Of a DNA stretch of 64,000 nucleotides, positions 53,077 through 62,655 are shown piece after piece. Numbering within the stretch: position 1 is the first letter of the stretch; every line of letters begins with the position of its first letter. Both the position numbers and the translations under genes were made by a program. The stretch comes from Algoriphagus litoralis. GTDB lineage: Bacteria; Bacteroidota; Bacteroidia; Cytophagales; Cyclobacteriaceae. The notes under the pieces were generated by a model that did no database searches, was not told the origin of the DNA, and worked only from the letters and a program-made list of their open reading frames with translations. The stretch lies in NCBI RefSeq assembly GCF_003259255.1, contig NZ_QGOL01000003.1:186001-250000 (forward strand). The letters are read 5' to 3'.

Positions 53077-54417
53077 TTAATTGTCGATTTGGTTTTTGTA
53101 GACAATTCCATTTTTCATGATTAGGAGCAGGTTTTTTTCTGGCTCAGTAAGCAGTTCCAGAGTTTGAATAGGATTCCCATCGATTAGGATTAAGTCTGCC
53201 AAAGCACCCTCTTCAATCACACCTAATTTGCCAGAATAAGGGCTCCTTTTACCTGAGAGGGCCAATAATTCCCCATTATTTCGGGTAGCCATTTGCAGAA
53301 TTTCAAAATTGGTAAACCATCGCTTCATTTTCATTAATTGTAATCCGGGTGCTGCTGCTTTCTGAGCATCAAAGAGGACATCAGTACCATAGGCGATTTT
53401 GAGTTTGTATTTTTTTGCAAGCTCAAAGGCTGTGTCTGTACCCTGATACATTTCCAACTGCTTGGCGCGACTCTCCGGACTTAATGTGCCTTTGTCCCCT
53501 TCGTCGACAAATGGCTGGAGACTCCAGAAAACGTCATTTTCCACCATCATTTTCACCGTTTCTTCATCGATCAGCTGACCGTGATCGATGCACTTGACAC
53601 CAGCACGAATGGCCTGCTGGATAGCTCTGGGAGTATAAGCGTGGACAGTGACATACGTTCCCCAGTTTTCGGCTGCCTCTACTGCTGCACGAATTTCTGC
53701 TTCGGTATATTGGGTGACATCCAGTGGATCATAGATCGAGGAAACACCGCCACCAGCCATAAGTTTGATTTGACTTGCTCCAAGCATAAGCTGTTCCCGA
53801 GCCCTCAGCCGCACTGCATCGGGGCTGTCTGCAATGGCAGCAGCATTGATTCGCTCTGCATAGCTGATTCCTCTGTCCGGATCGCTAGGTATGTCGTTTG
53901 GCAGCCTGAAATCACCATGGCCTCCAGTCTGAGAAATGAATGCACCTGATGGCCAGATTCGGGGTCCTGCCACCACACCAGCATCGATGGCCTGTTTTAG
54001 TCCGAAAATAGGGCCTCCAAGATCTCTGATGCTGGTAAATCCTTTCATGAGTAGGGATTCGGCATTTTTACCTGCCACCAGATTTACAAATCCCAAATTC
54101 CCAGTAAGTAAGGCAACCTGAGAAAGATTAGAAAACATGGCGTGGTAATGTGCATCGATCAGACCGGGCATTAAAAATTTCCCCTTACCATCGATGATCT
54201 GTACGTTCGCACTTCGGTTGGTTGGGATAGGAGCGGTGGATATTTTGCTAATGAGGTTGCCTTCGATTAGCACATTTCCTTGGATGGTTTTTTCATCTTT
54301 CCCGGTGAAGATTTCTACGTTGGTCAGTAAAATTGTTCTTTGCTGCGCAAAGATTGGTAAGGAAAGGCAGAGACTAAAAAAAGTCAAAAGAAGCAAAGCG
54401 TAACGGTACTTATTCAT
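53077..54417 (-). CDS. Exported amidohydrolase (imidazolonepropionase-like)
   Basis: A 446-residue protein with a signal peptide (YALLLLTFFSLCLSLPIFAQQ). MPGLIDAHYHAMFSN holds the HxH zinc site; TVHAYTPRAIQQAIRAGVKCIDHGQLID, TDVLF and the C-terminal GKLGVIEEGALADLILIDGNP are typical of the Xaa-Pro dipeptidase/imidazolonepropionase subgroup. Substrate unknown; it separates the copper genes from the AraC regulator. Confidence 0.9.
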   Translation of the reverse strand: MNKYRYALLLLTFFSLCLSLPIFAQQRTILLTNVEIFTGKDEKTIQGNVLIEGNLISKISTAPIPTNRSANVQIIDGKGKFLMPGLIDAHYHAMFSNLSQVALLTGNLGFVNLVAGKNAESLLMKGFTSIRDLGGPIFGLKQAIDAGVVAGPRIWPSGAFISQTGGHGDFRLPNDIPSDPDRGISYAERINAAAIADSPDAVRLRAREQLMLGASQIKLMAGGGVSSIYDPLDVTQYTEAEIRAAVEAAENWGTYVTVHAYTPRAIQQAIRAGVKCIDHGQLIDEETVKMMVENDVFWSLQPFVDEGDKGTLSPESRAKQLEMYQGTDTAFELAKKYKLKIAYGTDVLFDAQKAAAPGLQLMKMKRWFTNFEILQMATRNNGELLALSGKRSPYSGKLGVIEEGALADLILIDGNPIQTLELLTEPEKNLLLIMKNGIVYKNQIDN

Positions 54418-54547
54418 TGTATTGGATATGTGGATTGTAGCTAAATATACCGAAGTTTCCCGCTGATGTGTACTGATTTTGATTCGAATTTACCTTGGAA
54501 TCCTGCTTTTAGATATTATCAAGGAAATGTCAACAGAAATCAAATCA

Positions 54548-55111
54548 TCAAAACTGATCCAGACCTTTTCTGTTGAAATAATCCTTATTTCTTTTGAATT
54601 CTGAGGGAGTCATGCCCGTTTCTTTTTTGAACTGGGAAGAAAGATAGGCCGCGCTGCTGTAGTTCAGCTCAAAGGCAATTTGAGTGAGGCTTTTTTCGTC
54701 GTATAGGAGAAGTTCTTTGACTCGCTCAATCTTCTGTCGGGTTGTGAATTTTTCGATGGTTAGGCCTTCTACCTGCGAAAAAAGACGACTCAAGGACGTA
54801 TATTCTTGATTGAGTTTTTCTGAGAGCAAGGTGGAAAAGTTCTCGGCTCTAGACTGATCATGATGATGAATTTGACTAATGATCAAGGATTTGATTTGCG
54901 AGATTAACTGTGCTGATTTTGACTCTAAAAGTTCAAATCCTTTGGATTGTAAGGCTTCTGCCAATAGTTCTTTTTTGTCTTCTGAAATAGAGTTTTCTAG
55001 TCTTACTTTTCCAAGTTCAATATGCCGGAATCTTATTTCTAACCCATCCAGTGATTGTCTTACAGACTCTATGCAGCGTGGACAGACCATATTTTTTACC
55101 AGGATTTCCAT
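54548..55111 (-). CDS. AraC-family regulator with an N-terminal CPRC metal motif
   Basis: A 187-residue protein. The C-terminus (about 100-185) is an AraC double HTH: TRQKIERVKELLLYDEKSLTQIAFELNYSSAAYLSSQFKKETGMTPSEFKR. The N-terminus MEILVKNMVCPRCIESVRQSLDGLEI resembles an HMA domain with Cys10 and Cys13. It may sense copper or another metal and control copA. Such AraC-CPRC proteins occur widely in Bacteroidota. Confidence 0.85.
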   Translation of the reverse strand: MEILVKNMVCPRCIESVRQSLDGLEIRFRHIELGKVRLENSISEDKKELLAEALQSKGFELLESKSAQLISQIKSLIISQIHHHDQSRAENFSTLLSEKLNQEYTSLSRLFSQVEGLTIEKFTTRQKIERVKELLLYDEKSLTQIAFELNYSSAAYLSSQFKKETGMTPSEFKRNKDYFNRKGLDQF

Positions 55112-55347
55112 AAGACTTTAATTAAACAAAATGAAAAAGGGTTCCTGACAACCCAATAATTCCAATCATTCAAGAAGTGCCTTAAATAAAATAAATCAAA
55201 TTTTTGTCCTTGAAAATCAGTAGGTTAATGTATTAATTTAATAATATTACTAAAAAATCGTACCGAAATTTAAAAATACTCGTTAGTCAACTAAATCACA
55301 TGAGTCCAGAAGGCTCATTTGGTTAATTTTGGTTTAATGAAAAAACC

Positions 55348-55376
55348 AAAAAACCAGGCTTTTGGCTTGGTTTTTT
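55348..55376. terminator. Terminator downstream of madM
   Basis: A 12-bp stem with a GU pair (aaaaaacca-ggc / gct-tggtttttt), 5-base loop and T-runs on both strands. Confidence 0.75.
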
Positions 55377-55403
55377 GTTTTCCACTGATTTTTAAAATTC
55401 TTG

Positions 55404-56162
55404 TCAAAATAGGCTTTCCAATAGAAGGTAGAAAAGTGAAGGGCAAACCAAGCATCCCAAGCCTGTGTAGAAAGTAGCGGTGACGGCTCCATATGGAACT
55501 AATTTGGGATCTGTGGCAGCTAAACCTGCCGCCACACCGCTGGAAGTACCCATGATTCCTCCAAATGCCATGGCTGCTGATGGGCTGTCCAGCCCGATTT
55601 TTTTTGCGAAAATAGGCGTGAGAATAGTCACTGCTATGGTTTTGACTACACCGGTACCAATACTTAAAGCAATCACCTCCGAACTGGCCCCAAGTGCACC
55701 TCCAGTGACAGGACCTACAATATACGTACAAGCGCCTGCCCCAATCGTGCAAAGGCTGATCGCATCCCGGTATCCCCAAGCCCAAGCCAAGCCAACACCT
55801 GCCAAAAAGAAAACGGCTATCCCTAATACCAAAGAAATCAACCCTAGGATGCCGCTTTTTCGAATCAAAACGAAACTAGCGCCAATGGCCGTGGCAACAA
55901 TGGCAAAGTCACGGAACATCGATCCTCCGAGTAAAGCCAGCCCCTTGAACCATTTCAAATCCGCCAACCCATTTTCTCCCTCTGCCCAAACTCCTCCCAA
56001 ATACCCAAAAACTAAAGCCAGAAAAATGGCAATTGCTGAACCCGGTATTTTGGAGTCAAGAATTTTTTTGGAGAAAAGGTCGGTTAGCCAGGTGAGTAAT
56101 CCGACCAAGATAAAGGCGATGATCAGGCCGTTTTTATCGACAACTTTGATGAGTTCCTCCAT
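55404..56162 (-). CDS. madM: Malonate transporter subunit MadM
   Basis: A 252-residue membrane protein with about nine helices. ITWLTDLFSKKILDSKIPGSAIAIFLAL-type N-terminus and GAGACTYIVGPVTGGALGASSEVIALSIGTGVVKT, then SPSAAMAFGGIMGTSSGVAAG match MadM. With MadL it imports malonate with sodium. The start is 1 base after the madL stop. Confidence 0.9.
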   Translation of the reverse strand: MEELIKVVDKNGLIIAFILVGLLTWLTDLFSKKILDSKIPGSAIAIFLALVFGYLGGVWAEGENGLADLKWFKGLALLGGSMFRDFAIVATAIGASFVLIRKSGILGLISLVLGIAVFFLAGVGLAWAWGYRDAISLCTIGAGACTYIVGPVTGGALGASSEVIALSIGTGVVKTIAVTILTPIFAKKIGLDSPSAAMAFGGIMGTSSGVAAGLAATDPKLVPYGAVTATFYTGLGCLVCPSLFYLLLESLF

Positions 56163-56163
56163 G

Positions 56164-56520
56164 CTAGCTTACTTTGGAGGATTTGATAAGGAAGCGGAAT
56201 ACAACAAAAGCCAAAATGACTGGAACAATTCCTGCAAAAATGGCCAGTGGCCCAGAGGAAATGGCTGATTTGACATTTAGGCTCGCCGCCATTGCGATCA
56301 CCACAGGAATGTAAAGTTTATTCCAAAATTCCATTCCAAATTCCATCTCAACCTTCCACCATCCTTTCTTCACAAAGTATTCTTTAGTGAGGATTAGGAA
56401 AAGCATCGCAAAACCTACTCCGCCTACATTTGCTCGAATTCCCAGCCAAGTACCCAAAAGTTCTCCGGTCCACATGCCAAGGACAAATGCGCAAGAAAGT
56501 AAAGCCAGTCCCTTGATCAT
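56164..56520 (-). CDS. madL: Malonate transporter subunit MadL
   Basis: A 118-residue membrane protein with about four helices; GVGFAMLFLILTKEYFVKKGW and the Asn-Val-rich central part fit MadL. It overlaps matB by four bases (ATGA) and precedes madM by 1 base, so the three are one operon. Confidence 0.88.
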   Translation of the reverse strand: MIKGLALLSCAFVLGMWTGELLGTWLGIRANVGGVGFAMLFLILTKEYFVKKGWWKVEMEFGMEFWNKLYIPVVIAMAASLNVKSAISSGPLAIFAGIVPVILAFVVFRFLIKSSKVS

Positions 56521-58010
56521 TGTGGAGTTTCGATGAAAAGTTTTTTCAATTCATTCTTGACGACTTTTCCCATTGCATTTCTTGGCAACTCATTAAGGAA
56601 GAGGTATCTGCGTGGAGTTTTATAGGCGGGCATACGTTCTCTGAGCCAAGTGTTAAGTTCTTTTGATTCAAGATCTTGAGCAGAAATCAATGCAGCAGCT
56701 ACCAACTCTCCCCATTCCTCATCAGGAATTCCTACGACTCCACAGTCCTGTATTTCGGGATGTTTTCGGAGGACTTCTTCGATTTCCAGTGCCGAAATTT
56801 TATACCCACCAGACTTGATGATATCTACCGAATCTCTTCCTAAAATTCTGAAATATCCATCTTCGATCACAGCAATATCGCCTGTCATAAACCACCCATC
56901 AGAAGTAAATGCCTTTTGGGTTGCTTCGTTTTTACCCCAGTATTCTTTAAAAACAGAAGGTCCTTTCACTTGGATTTCCCCAGGTTCGCCTTTTTTGACT
57001 TCCTGGTTGTTCTCATCTACTAGTCTGACTTCCACATCAGCGAGGGGCTGGCCGATATAGCCTGCTTTTCTTTCCCCATTATAGGGATTGCTGATAGCCA
57101 TCCCTATTTCCGTCATTCCGTAGCGCTCTAGGAGGTAGTGTCCGGAGATTTCCTTCCATTTTTCCATTACTGAAACAGGCAGGGCCGCAGATCCTGAGAC
57201 CATCAGCCGGAGTTTATTCAGGCTTTCTGTGATGGCGGTTTTTCTTAAATCTGACTCTGATTCAAAATATGAAATCAACTTAAAATAGATTGTGGGAACT
57301 GCCATAAAAACGGTGACTTGGCCACTGAGGATTGTTTCAAAAACAGTTCTAGCATCAAAGGGATGGACAAATTCCACTGTAGCACCCGCCCAAAGTGCGC
57401 AGGAGACTACATTGATAATCCCATGCACATGATGAAGAGGAAGCAAGCAAATAGTATGATCTTGAGCCGTCCATTTCCAGGCCTTGATCAATGTCCTGAT
57501 TTGAGCTTCAATAGTTCCGTGGGTTGTCAAAACTCCCTTTGGTAAGCTGGTCGTACCTGAAGTATATAAAATCATGGCGCCTCTTTCGTAAGAGATCGAG
57601 GGCAAGTCACCTTGCATTTCCTCAAGAGAATCATCAGAAAATCGGATAAATCGCTTGGTGGGATCTTCAGAATAAACCTTTAATAGTTCCTCATATTCCT
57701 TGGCCGTTACAATTAGCTCAGCCTGAGTATCTTCGATGACATATTGAATAGATGGAAATGGATAAGTGATGCAAAGTGGCACTGCCACACCTCCTGCCAT
57801 CCAAATACCCCATTGCACTGCTACGTAATCAAAGCCCGGATTGATCATAAAGGCGACACGGGCTTCATTTAGATCAGCTTTTCCATTGAGTAATAGTGCT
57901 GCAACAGATTTAGCATTTTGGATGAGTTGGGAATAGGTGAAGCTCTTTTCCTGAACTTTAATTGCGATTTTTGAAGGGTTTTGAATCGCTTGATGAAACA
58001 ACAACTCCAT
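56517..58010 (-). CDS. matB: Malonyl-CoA synthetase (MatB-type acyl-CoA synthetase)
   Basis: A 497-residue ANL enzyme: ILYTSGTTSLPKGVL (148-162, P-loop), ERYGMTEIGMAISNPYNGERKAGYIGQPLADV (the SNP-x-x-G-x-R pattern typical of MatB, where the Arg binds the free carboxylate) and the C-terminal NAMGKVVKNELKK. It activates malonate to malonyl-CoA. It is first in an operon with madL and madM. No malonyl-CoA decarboxylase is in the window. Confidence 0.9.
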   Translation of the reverse strand: MELLFHQAIQNPSKIAIKVQEKSFTYSQLIQNAKSVAALLLNGKADLNEARVAFMINPGFDYVAVQWGIWMAGGVAVPLCITYPFPSIQYVIEDTQAELIVTAKEYEELLKVYSEDPTKRFIRFSDDSLEEMQGDLPSISYERGAMILYTSGTTSLPKGVLTTHGTIEAQIRTLIKAWKWTAQDHTICLLPLHHVHGIINVVSCALWAGATVEFVHPFDARTVFETILSGQVTVFMAVPTIYFKLISYFESESDLRKTAITESLNKLRLMVSGSAALPVSVMEKWKEISGHYLLERYGMTEIGMAISNPYNGERKAGYIGQPLADVEVRLVDENNQEVKKGEPGEIQVKGPSVFKEYWGKNEATQKAFTSDGWFMTGDIAVIEDGYFRILGRDSVDIIKSGGYKISALEIEEVLRKHPEIQDCGVVGIPDEEWGELVAAALISAQDLESKELNTWLRERMPAYKTPRRYLFLNELPRNAMGKVVKNELKKLFIETPQ

Positions 58011-58060
58011 TTACAGAAATTTTGGGATAGGTGATTAGAGGCGATAATATAGTGCATTCG

Positions 58061-58068
58061 CAAAACTA
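58061..58068 (-). promoter_or_regulatory. Candidate -7 element of the matB-madLM operon
   Basis: TAGTTTTG on the minus strand matches TAnnTTTG, 51 bases before the matB start and just after the pgl terminator. No clear -33. Confidence 0.4.
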
Positions 58069-58096
58069 TTTTCAACTGGAATTTTACCATGAAAAA

Positions 58097-58119
58097 AAAA
58101 CCAGCTCTAGGCTGGTTTT
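58097..58119 (-). terminator. Terminator of the zwf-pgl operon
   Basis: A perfect 9-bp stem (aaaaccagc / gctggtttt) with a 5-base loop and a long T-run on the minus strand. Confidence 0.85.
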
Positions 58120-58122
58120 CTG

Positions 58123-58815
58123 TCAGTTGATTTTGATTGCTGCGCTTTCTTCTGTGAAGACAATGGCATGATGCTGCTCAATCCTCCCAGCTGGAATGGA
58201 AGTGTCTTGATGAAGTAATCTGTCCAGCATTTCAGCTTTTTCTTCGCCGGTGACAACCCAAAGAATTTTTTCTGCCTGATTGATCAGAGGGTAGGTGAGC
58301 GTCATTCTTGTTCTTCCTTGGTATTCGGAGTCAGTGAGTGCTACTCCTTTTATTTTTTCTTCCAGGACCGGATCATTAGGCACCAGAGACGCCGTATGGC
58401 CGTCCGTGCCTATACCAAGATGAATCAAATCAAGCTTACCGTTTTCAGTCAAGCGTTTGATGTGACTTTCATATTCCTCACAGGCTTCATCCAGATCTTC
58501 AGCATTGACCCGCATCGGGAAAATATTCAGTCTCAGGACAAGCTTTGTTCCTTCGATTGCCTTGAAGAGTTGGGTCAGGTTTCGATCGGGATGGGCGTCT
58601 GGAGCCTTTCGTTCATCCACTTGGAATAAGAATACTTTCTCCCATGGTAAATCTTGCTTGGCTAACTCCTTAATCATCGCCCAAGGAGTGCGTCCTCCAC
58701 TGATAGCAAATGTAAAATGCCCTTTTTTGATGATGTTTTCTCGTATCCGATCTGCTATAAAAATCGCAGCCTCTTTCGCTACATCTTCTGCAGATTGAAA
58801 AGTCCGTATTTCCAT
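58123..58815 (-). CDS. pgl: 6-phosphogluconolactonase
   Basis: A 230-residue DevB/SOL-type lactonase. FAISGGRTPWAMIKELAKQDLPWEKVFLFQVDERKAP (sugar-phosphate binding) and HLGIGTDGHTASLVPND are the family motifs. It hydrolyses 6-phosphogluconolactone. It abuts zwf with no gap. Confidence 0.95.
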   Translation of the reverse strand: MEIRTFQSAEDVAKEAAIFIADRIRENIIKKGHFTFAISGGRTPWAMIKELAKQDLPWEKVFLFQVDERKAPDAHPDRNLTQLFKAIEGTKLVLRLNIFPMRVNAEDLDEACEEYESHIKRLTENGKLDLIHLGIGTDGHTASLVPNDPVLEEKIKGVALTDSEYQGRTRMTLTYPLINQAEKILWVVTGEEKAEMLDRLLHQDTSIPAGRIEQHHAIVFTEESAAIKIN

Positions 58816-60198
58816 TTATTTGCTTTTGTTGACTATAGGATTATTCCATCCTCCAGGAGGATTGATTTTTTGACTGACTAGTTCAGGCCCCCAAGTACCT
58901 TTTTCATAAGGGTAGACCTCCCGATCCTTAGCAAGATAATCATCGACAATCTTCCAGGCTTCTTCTACATAATCCTTTCTGGCAAAGTGGGTAGGATCAC
59001 CCGCCATTGCATCGGTCAGAACCCGTTCATAGGCTTCCTTTTCATTTGGAAACGGTGTAGGATTACCCTGGACTTCCGACAAAACGGATTTCATGTCTTC
59101 TTCAGGTGCCATAATTAGCATTCCAAAAGCCACTTTGACATCAGGACTTATTCTAAATCGAATATGATTGGGTTGAGTGGCAATCGAAGAGTAGGCAGAA
59201 GGCAGGTGTCTGAATTTCACTAGAATTTCTGTCGAGGTGACCGGTAGATTTTTACCAGCGCGGATGTAAAGTGGCACGCCTTCCCATCTTGGAGAATTTA
59301 TTTGGAGCCGCATTGCTGCAAAAGTCTCAGTATTTGAGTCTTCTTTAACTGCTTTTTCACCCAGGTAACCTTCATATTGTCCACAGATGACATCGTCTTC
59401 ACTGAGTGGCTGAATGGCCTTGAGCACTTTTACTTTTTCGTCACGGATGGATTCACTGTCGAGGGCTTTCGGTGGCTCCATGGTCAGATTGCATAAGATC
59501 TGAAAGAGGTGGTTTTGAATCACATCCCTGATCGCTCCGGTGACGTCATAGAATGCTCCACGGCCTTGGATACCGAAGTCCTCAGCCATTGTAATCTGAA
59601 TACTTTCGATGTGTTTGTTATTCCAGACTGGTTCCAATAATGAATTTACAAATCTAAAAAACACAATGTTGTTGACCGGGCGCTTTCCTAAATAATGATC
59701 AATACGGTAAATATCTCCTTCGGCAAACTTGTCCAAAAGGATTTTATTTAAGGATTTGGCAGATTCCAGATCAGTTCCAAACGGCTTTTCTACAATTACC
59801 CTGGCACCCTTTGCACATCCGGATTGATCCAATTGCGCGATTATTTTTGGGAAAAGCACAGGTGGGATGGCAAGATAATGTGTGGGATTTTTTGCATCTC
59901 CCAGCGCTTTTCTGATCCTCAAAAAGGTCTCTTGGTCAGTATAATCTCCTCCCACGAATGCAAGAAGGCTACAGAATTTTTTGAAGGATTCCTCTTCGAA
60001 TTTGCCATGGGTTTGGATACTTTCTTTTGCTCTGGCACGGAGTTTTTCCAGATCATAATCCCCTCTGGCGACGCCGATTATAGGACAATCAAGATTTCCT
60101 CGTTTGACCATCATGTGGAGGGCAGGAAAGATTTTTTTGTAAGCCAGATCTCCAGTAGCACCATAAAAAACCAAAGCATCTGATTTGACTTGAGTCAT
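58816..60198 (-). CDS. zwf: Glucose-6-phosphate 1-dehydrogenase
   Basis: A 460-residue enzyme. NADP-binding [15 protein letters not shown] (13-27), catalytic RIDHYLGK (Asp167, His168) and [19 protein letters not shown]. It starts the oxidative pentose phosphate pathway and feeds pgl directly downstream. Confidence 0.96.
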   Translation of the reverse strand: MTQVKSDALVFYGATGDLAYKKIFPALHMMVKRGNLDCPIIGVARGDYDLEKLRARAKESIQTHGKFEEESFKKFCSLLAFVGGDYTDQETFLRIRKALGDAKNPTHYLAIPPVLFPKIIAQLDQSGCAKGARVIVEKPFGTDLESAKSLNKILLDKFAEGDIYRIDHYLGKRPVNNIVFFRFVNSLLEPVWNNKHIESIQITMAEDFGIQGRGAFYDVTGAIRDVIQNHLFQILCNLTMEPPKALDSESIRDEKVKVLKAIQPLSEDDVICGQYEGYLGEKAVKEDSNTETFAAMRLQINSPRWEGVPLYIRAGKNLPVTSTEILVKFRHLPSAYSSIATQPNHIRFRISPDVKVAFGMLIMAPEEDMKSVLSEVQGNPTPFPNEKEAYERVLTDAMAGDPTHFARKDYVEEAWKIVDDYLAKDREVYPYEKGTWGPELVSQKINPPGGWNNPIVNKSK

Positions 60199-60281
60199 GA
60201 AATAAGGGGGAATTGGATGAGTAGAATAGTAGAGGAATTAGCATTCTAGCAAAGCCATAGTGCTATGCGTAACGTATTATA

Positions 60282-60941
60282 CTAGTATTTGTATGATTTT
60301 TCCCAAAGTCTAAAGCCTCCGGTAAAAGCGTTTTTATTGGATCCTAACCTACAATTATCAGGAATTTTATCGAGCAGTTTGGAATTGCCTCCGCCAAGCA
60401 CAATCTCATCTGGCTGGAAGCAATGTGTAAAATGAGCGATAGCTTGATACACGTGTTCTTTCCACTTAGGTTTTCCAAGTTTCTTCATTGCGGCGTTCCC
60501 CACATGCGTTTCAAATGTTCCGAGTTTAAATGGCAAATGCCCGCCTTCCAGAGGAAGGATCAAGTCCTCAAACACCATGGCTGTACCCAGACCTGTTCCA
60601 AAACCCATAAAAAGTAATTTGCCCCCCTCGTAGCTTCCCAAAGCTTGCATAGCCGCGTCATTGATCAGTTTTACCGGAAGACCAAACTTGGCTTCGAAGT
60701 CGAATCCTTTCCAACCTGTCCCCATATTGACTGGATCGGCTGCTATTTTTCCATCCTTTACCACCCCTGGAAATCCTATAGAAATTGCCTCATATTCCCA
60801 GTCTTTGGCATGTTCTTTCACTAATGGGACTAACTGCTCGGGGGTAAATCCACTTCCTGAAGGAATTTTGATCCGGTCAGGTTGGCCTGTAGCGAGGATT
60901 TTAATATTGGATCCACCAATGTCGATTACCAGTACTTTCAT
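60282..60941 (-). CDS. ROK-family glucokinase, polyphosphate-glucokinase-like
   Basis: A 219-residue ROK kinase: VIDIGGSNIKIL (phosphate 1), GFPGVVKDGKI, and GFGTGLGTAMVFED (phosphate 2). It is short, like the C-terminal part of actinobacterial PPGK. The classical ROK zinc cysteines are absent. With zwf and pgl it would supply glucose-6-phosphate. ATP versus polyphosphate use is not decidable. Confidence 0.88.
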   Translation of the reverse strand: MKVLVIDIGGSNIKILATGQPDRIKIPSGSGFTPEQLVPLVKEHAKDWEYEAISIGFPGVVKDGKIAADPVNMGTGWKGFDFEAKFGLPVKLINDAAMQALGSYEGGKLLFMGFGTGLGTAMVFEDLILPLEGGHLPFKLGTFETHVGNAAMKKLGKPKWKEHVYQAIAHFTHCFQPDEIVLGGGNSKLLDKIPDNCRLGSNKNAFTGGFRLWEKSYKY

Positions 60942-61402
60942 TTTTTCAATAGGTGTTCAGGTCTTGAAATTTCAATTGGTATAAATCAAGGTTTTACAGA
61001 GATTTTAAAAATCCGCATAAAAATTAATTCGTCTTTTTTCTTTAGGAATAAATCCAATCAGAGGTTAAAGATAATCAAACCTTTGGCTTGCATGGGACGA
61101 ATTACAGCATGATTTGTCAATGACCCCGGATTTTTATGGGATTTAGTTAGGAATAAGTTAGAGGTAGAAGTCCATTATTTAAAATATTATTTCAAAATAT
61201 TTGTTATGACGAAAGAAAATTTAAGGTTTTGAAATTTTCGACTGAAACGATTTCATTGAATCTTTAGAAAAAATATTTCTCAAAGCGGTTTTTTTATTTC
61301 CTAGGTTTACAAACATCCAGTCTTTCAATGTGCTAAATAAAACGAGAAAAGTGAGACTGTTGGATCTCACTTTTCCTTTAAAGGGTGATATAAAAAATAG
61401 CG
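60942..61402. other. AT-rich intergenic stretch, 461 bases
   Basis: It holds the presumed promoter of the glucokinase gene and, near its right end, the terminator of the next gene. Otherwise I see no gene, repeat or structured RNA. Confidence 0.6.
61346..61375 (-). terminator. Terminator of the Rossmann oxidoreductase gene
   Basis: A perfect 11-bp stem (gaaaagtgaga and its complement) with an 8-base loop and an interrupted T-run on the minus strand. Confidence 0.7.
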
Positions 61403-62020
61403 TTATGCTGAAATTAGTTTGAAATGGTAGTTGGAATGTTCTTTCTTATTCCAGCCAATTTCTTTGGTTAAATGATAAAATGCTTCAAGTAGGGGGGCAT
61501 TGTCCATTTTACCGGCATCGATGGCTCGGAACCCGATCAGTTCGATCAATCGTTTAATTCGGATTTTTTCGGCTTCACTATCACTGCAGAAATAAGTTTC
61601 CTTGATGATTCCCAATACATCTGAATTGGGATAGTCGATCCCTAGATTGTTAAATGCTTTAAAAATTGAAGCCTTGGGTGCAGCTTGAACTATTTGTTGC
61701 GTGTTGTTGCTTGCCAGTGCTTTGTCATAATTCGCATTGGTGCAGTCTATGATTAGTTTTCCGTCCAACTCGACCCTTTTGAGTGCTTCGCAGATTTCTG
61801 GGAGATAAGCATTTTCGCAGCAGATCAATAGGATTTCGGATTGAATAATTGCGGATTCAAACGGGCAGATTCTATTGTAAAGCCGATTTAGTGTCTTCCA
61901 CTCGATATTTTCGGTGTCAAAATCACTTCTTACCCCAAAAACAACCGAAAGACCGGCCTCAAGATATTTTTTTCCCAATGTTTTGGAAAGCATCGTGCCT
62001 CCAAGTATTCCTAGTTTCAT
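61403..62020 (-). CDS. Rossmann-fold NAD(P)-binding protein (F420-dependent reductase-like)
   Basis: A 205-residue protein. LGILGGTMLSKTLGKKYLEAGLSVVFGVRS is the dinucleotide-binding start; KAFNNLGIDYPNSDVLG is like the KAFN of the FNO/YqeC-type reductases, and residues 160-205 are a short C-terminal region. It likely binds NADP. Substrate unknown. It stands alone between two AT-rich spacers. Confidence 0.78.
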   Translation of the reverse strand: MKLGILGGTMLSKTLGKKYLEAGLSVVFGVRSDFDTENIEWKTLNRLYNRICPFESAIIQSEILLICCENAYLPEICEALKRVELDGKLIIDCTNANYDKALASNNTQQIVQAAPKASIFKAFNNLGIDYPNSDVLGIIKETYFCSDSEAEKIRIKRLIELIGFRAIDAGKMDNAPLLEAFYHLTKEIGWNKKEHSNYHFKLISA

Positions 62021-62655
62021 AGAATTTGATCTGATTATAAGGTGGGATCGTTTAACTCTCGACTTTGGTATTTATAGGTAGTAAAATTTCTTAAATAACG
62101 GAAATAATGATCGAAAACTAGGTGGAATTATGGAGATATCAAAATAAAATTTTGAAAAAAATGTAATTACAACATATTATTCATTTCCTTATTTGCAAAA
62201 GACAGAAAAGCGTATTCAAAAGAAAAGGATAATGGATTAATGTCCTTTTGCCTGCTAGTCAGCTACTTGAATAAAATAAAGTTGCTTTTGATTAGAAGGC
62301 TTGAAAAGATGGAAAGGATAAACATTAGATTTTCTAAATTTTAAAAAGTAGGGTAAAATAAAGGGGTGTATCCTATTGTAAATGTATAATTCGAAAAAAA
62401 TCAGTTTAAAATAAGATCATTATCAGAAATAAAAATGAAAAAAATTATAAAATTGGTTTAAAAAGTGAGTCGAATTGATTTTTTCATTTAACTTCATGTC
62501 AACTTGAGGTTCTCAAAAGGACTTCCCTCCCCAAATAGCCTGAAAAAGGAAAGTAATTTCCACATATCCTGATTTTTAAACTCAGGCCATTTTCCTAGCG
62601 ATCAATGTTTTGACAGAAACCTATTAAAATATCTATTAACCCAATTTCAACTAGT
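62021..62655. other. AT-rich intergenic stretch, 635 bases
   Basis: Base content is much richer in A and T than the flanks. I saw no open frame with recognisable content, no tRNA, and no strong hairpin. It may hold promoters for both divergent genes or a lost gene. Confidence 0.5.

Noticed and set aside
55315..55785. A 156-residue frame opposite in phase to madM
   Set aside because: It lies inside madM in another frame, has an odd Cys/Trp/His-rich composition and no family resemblance; madM explains the region.
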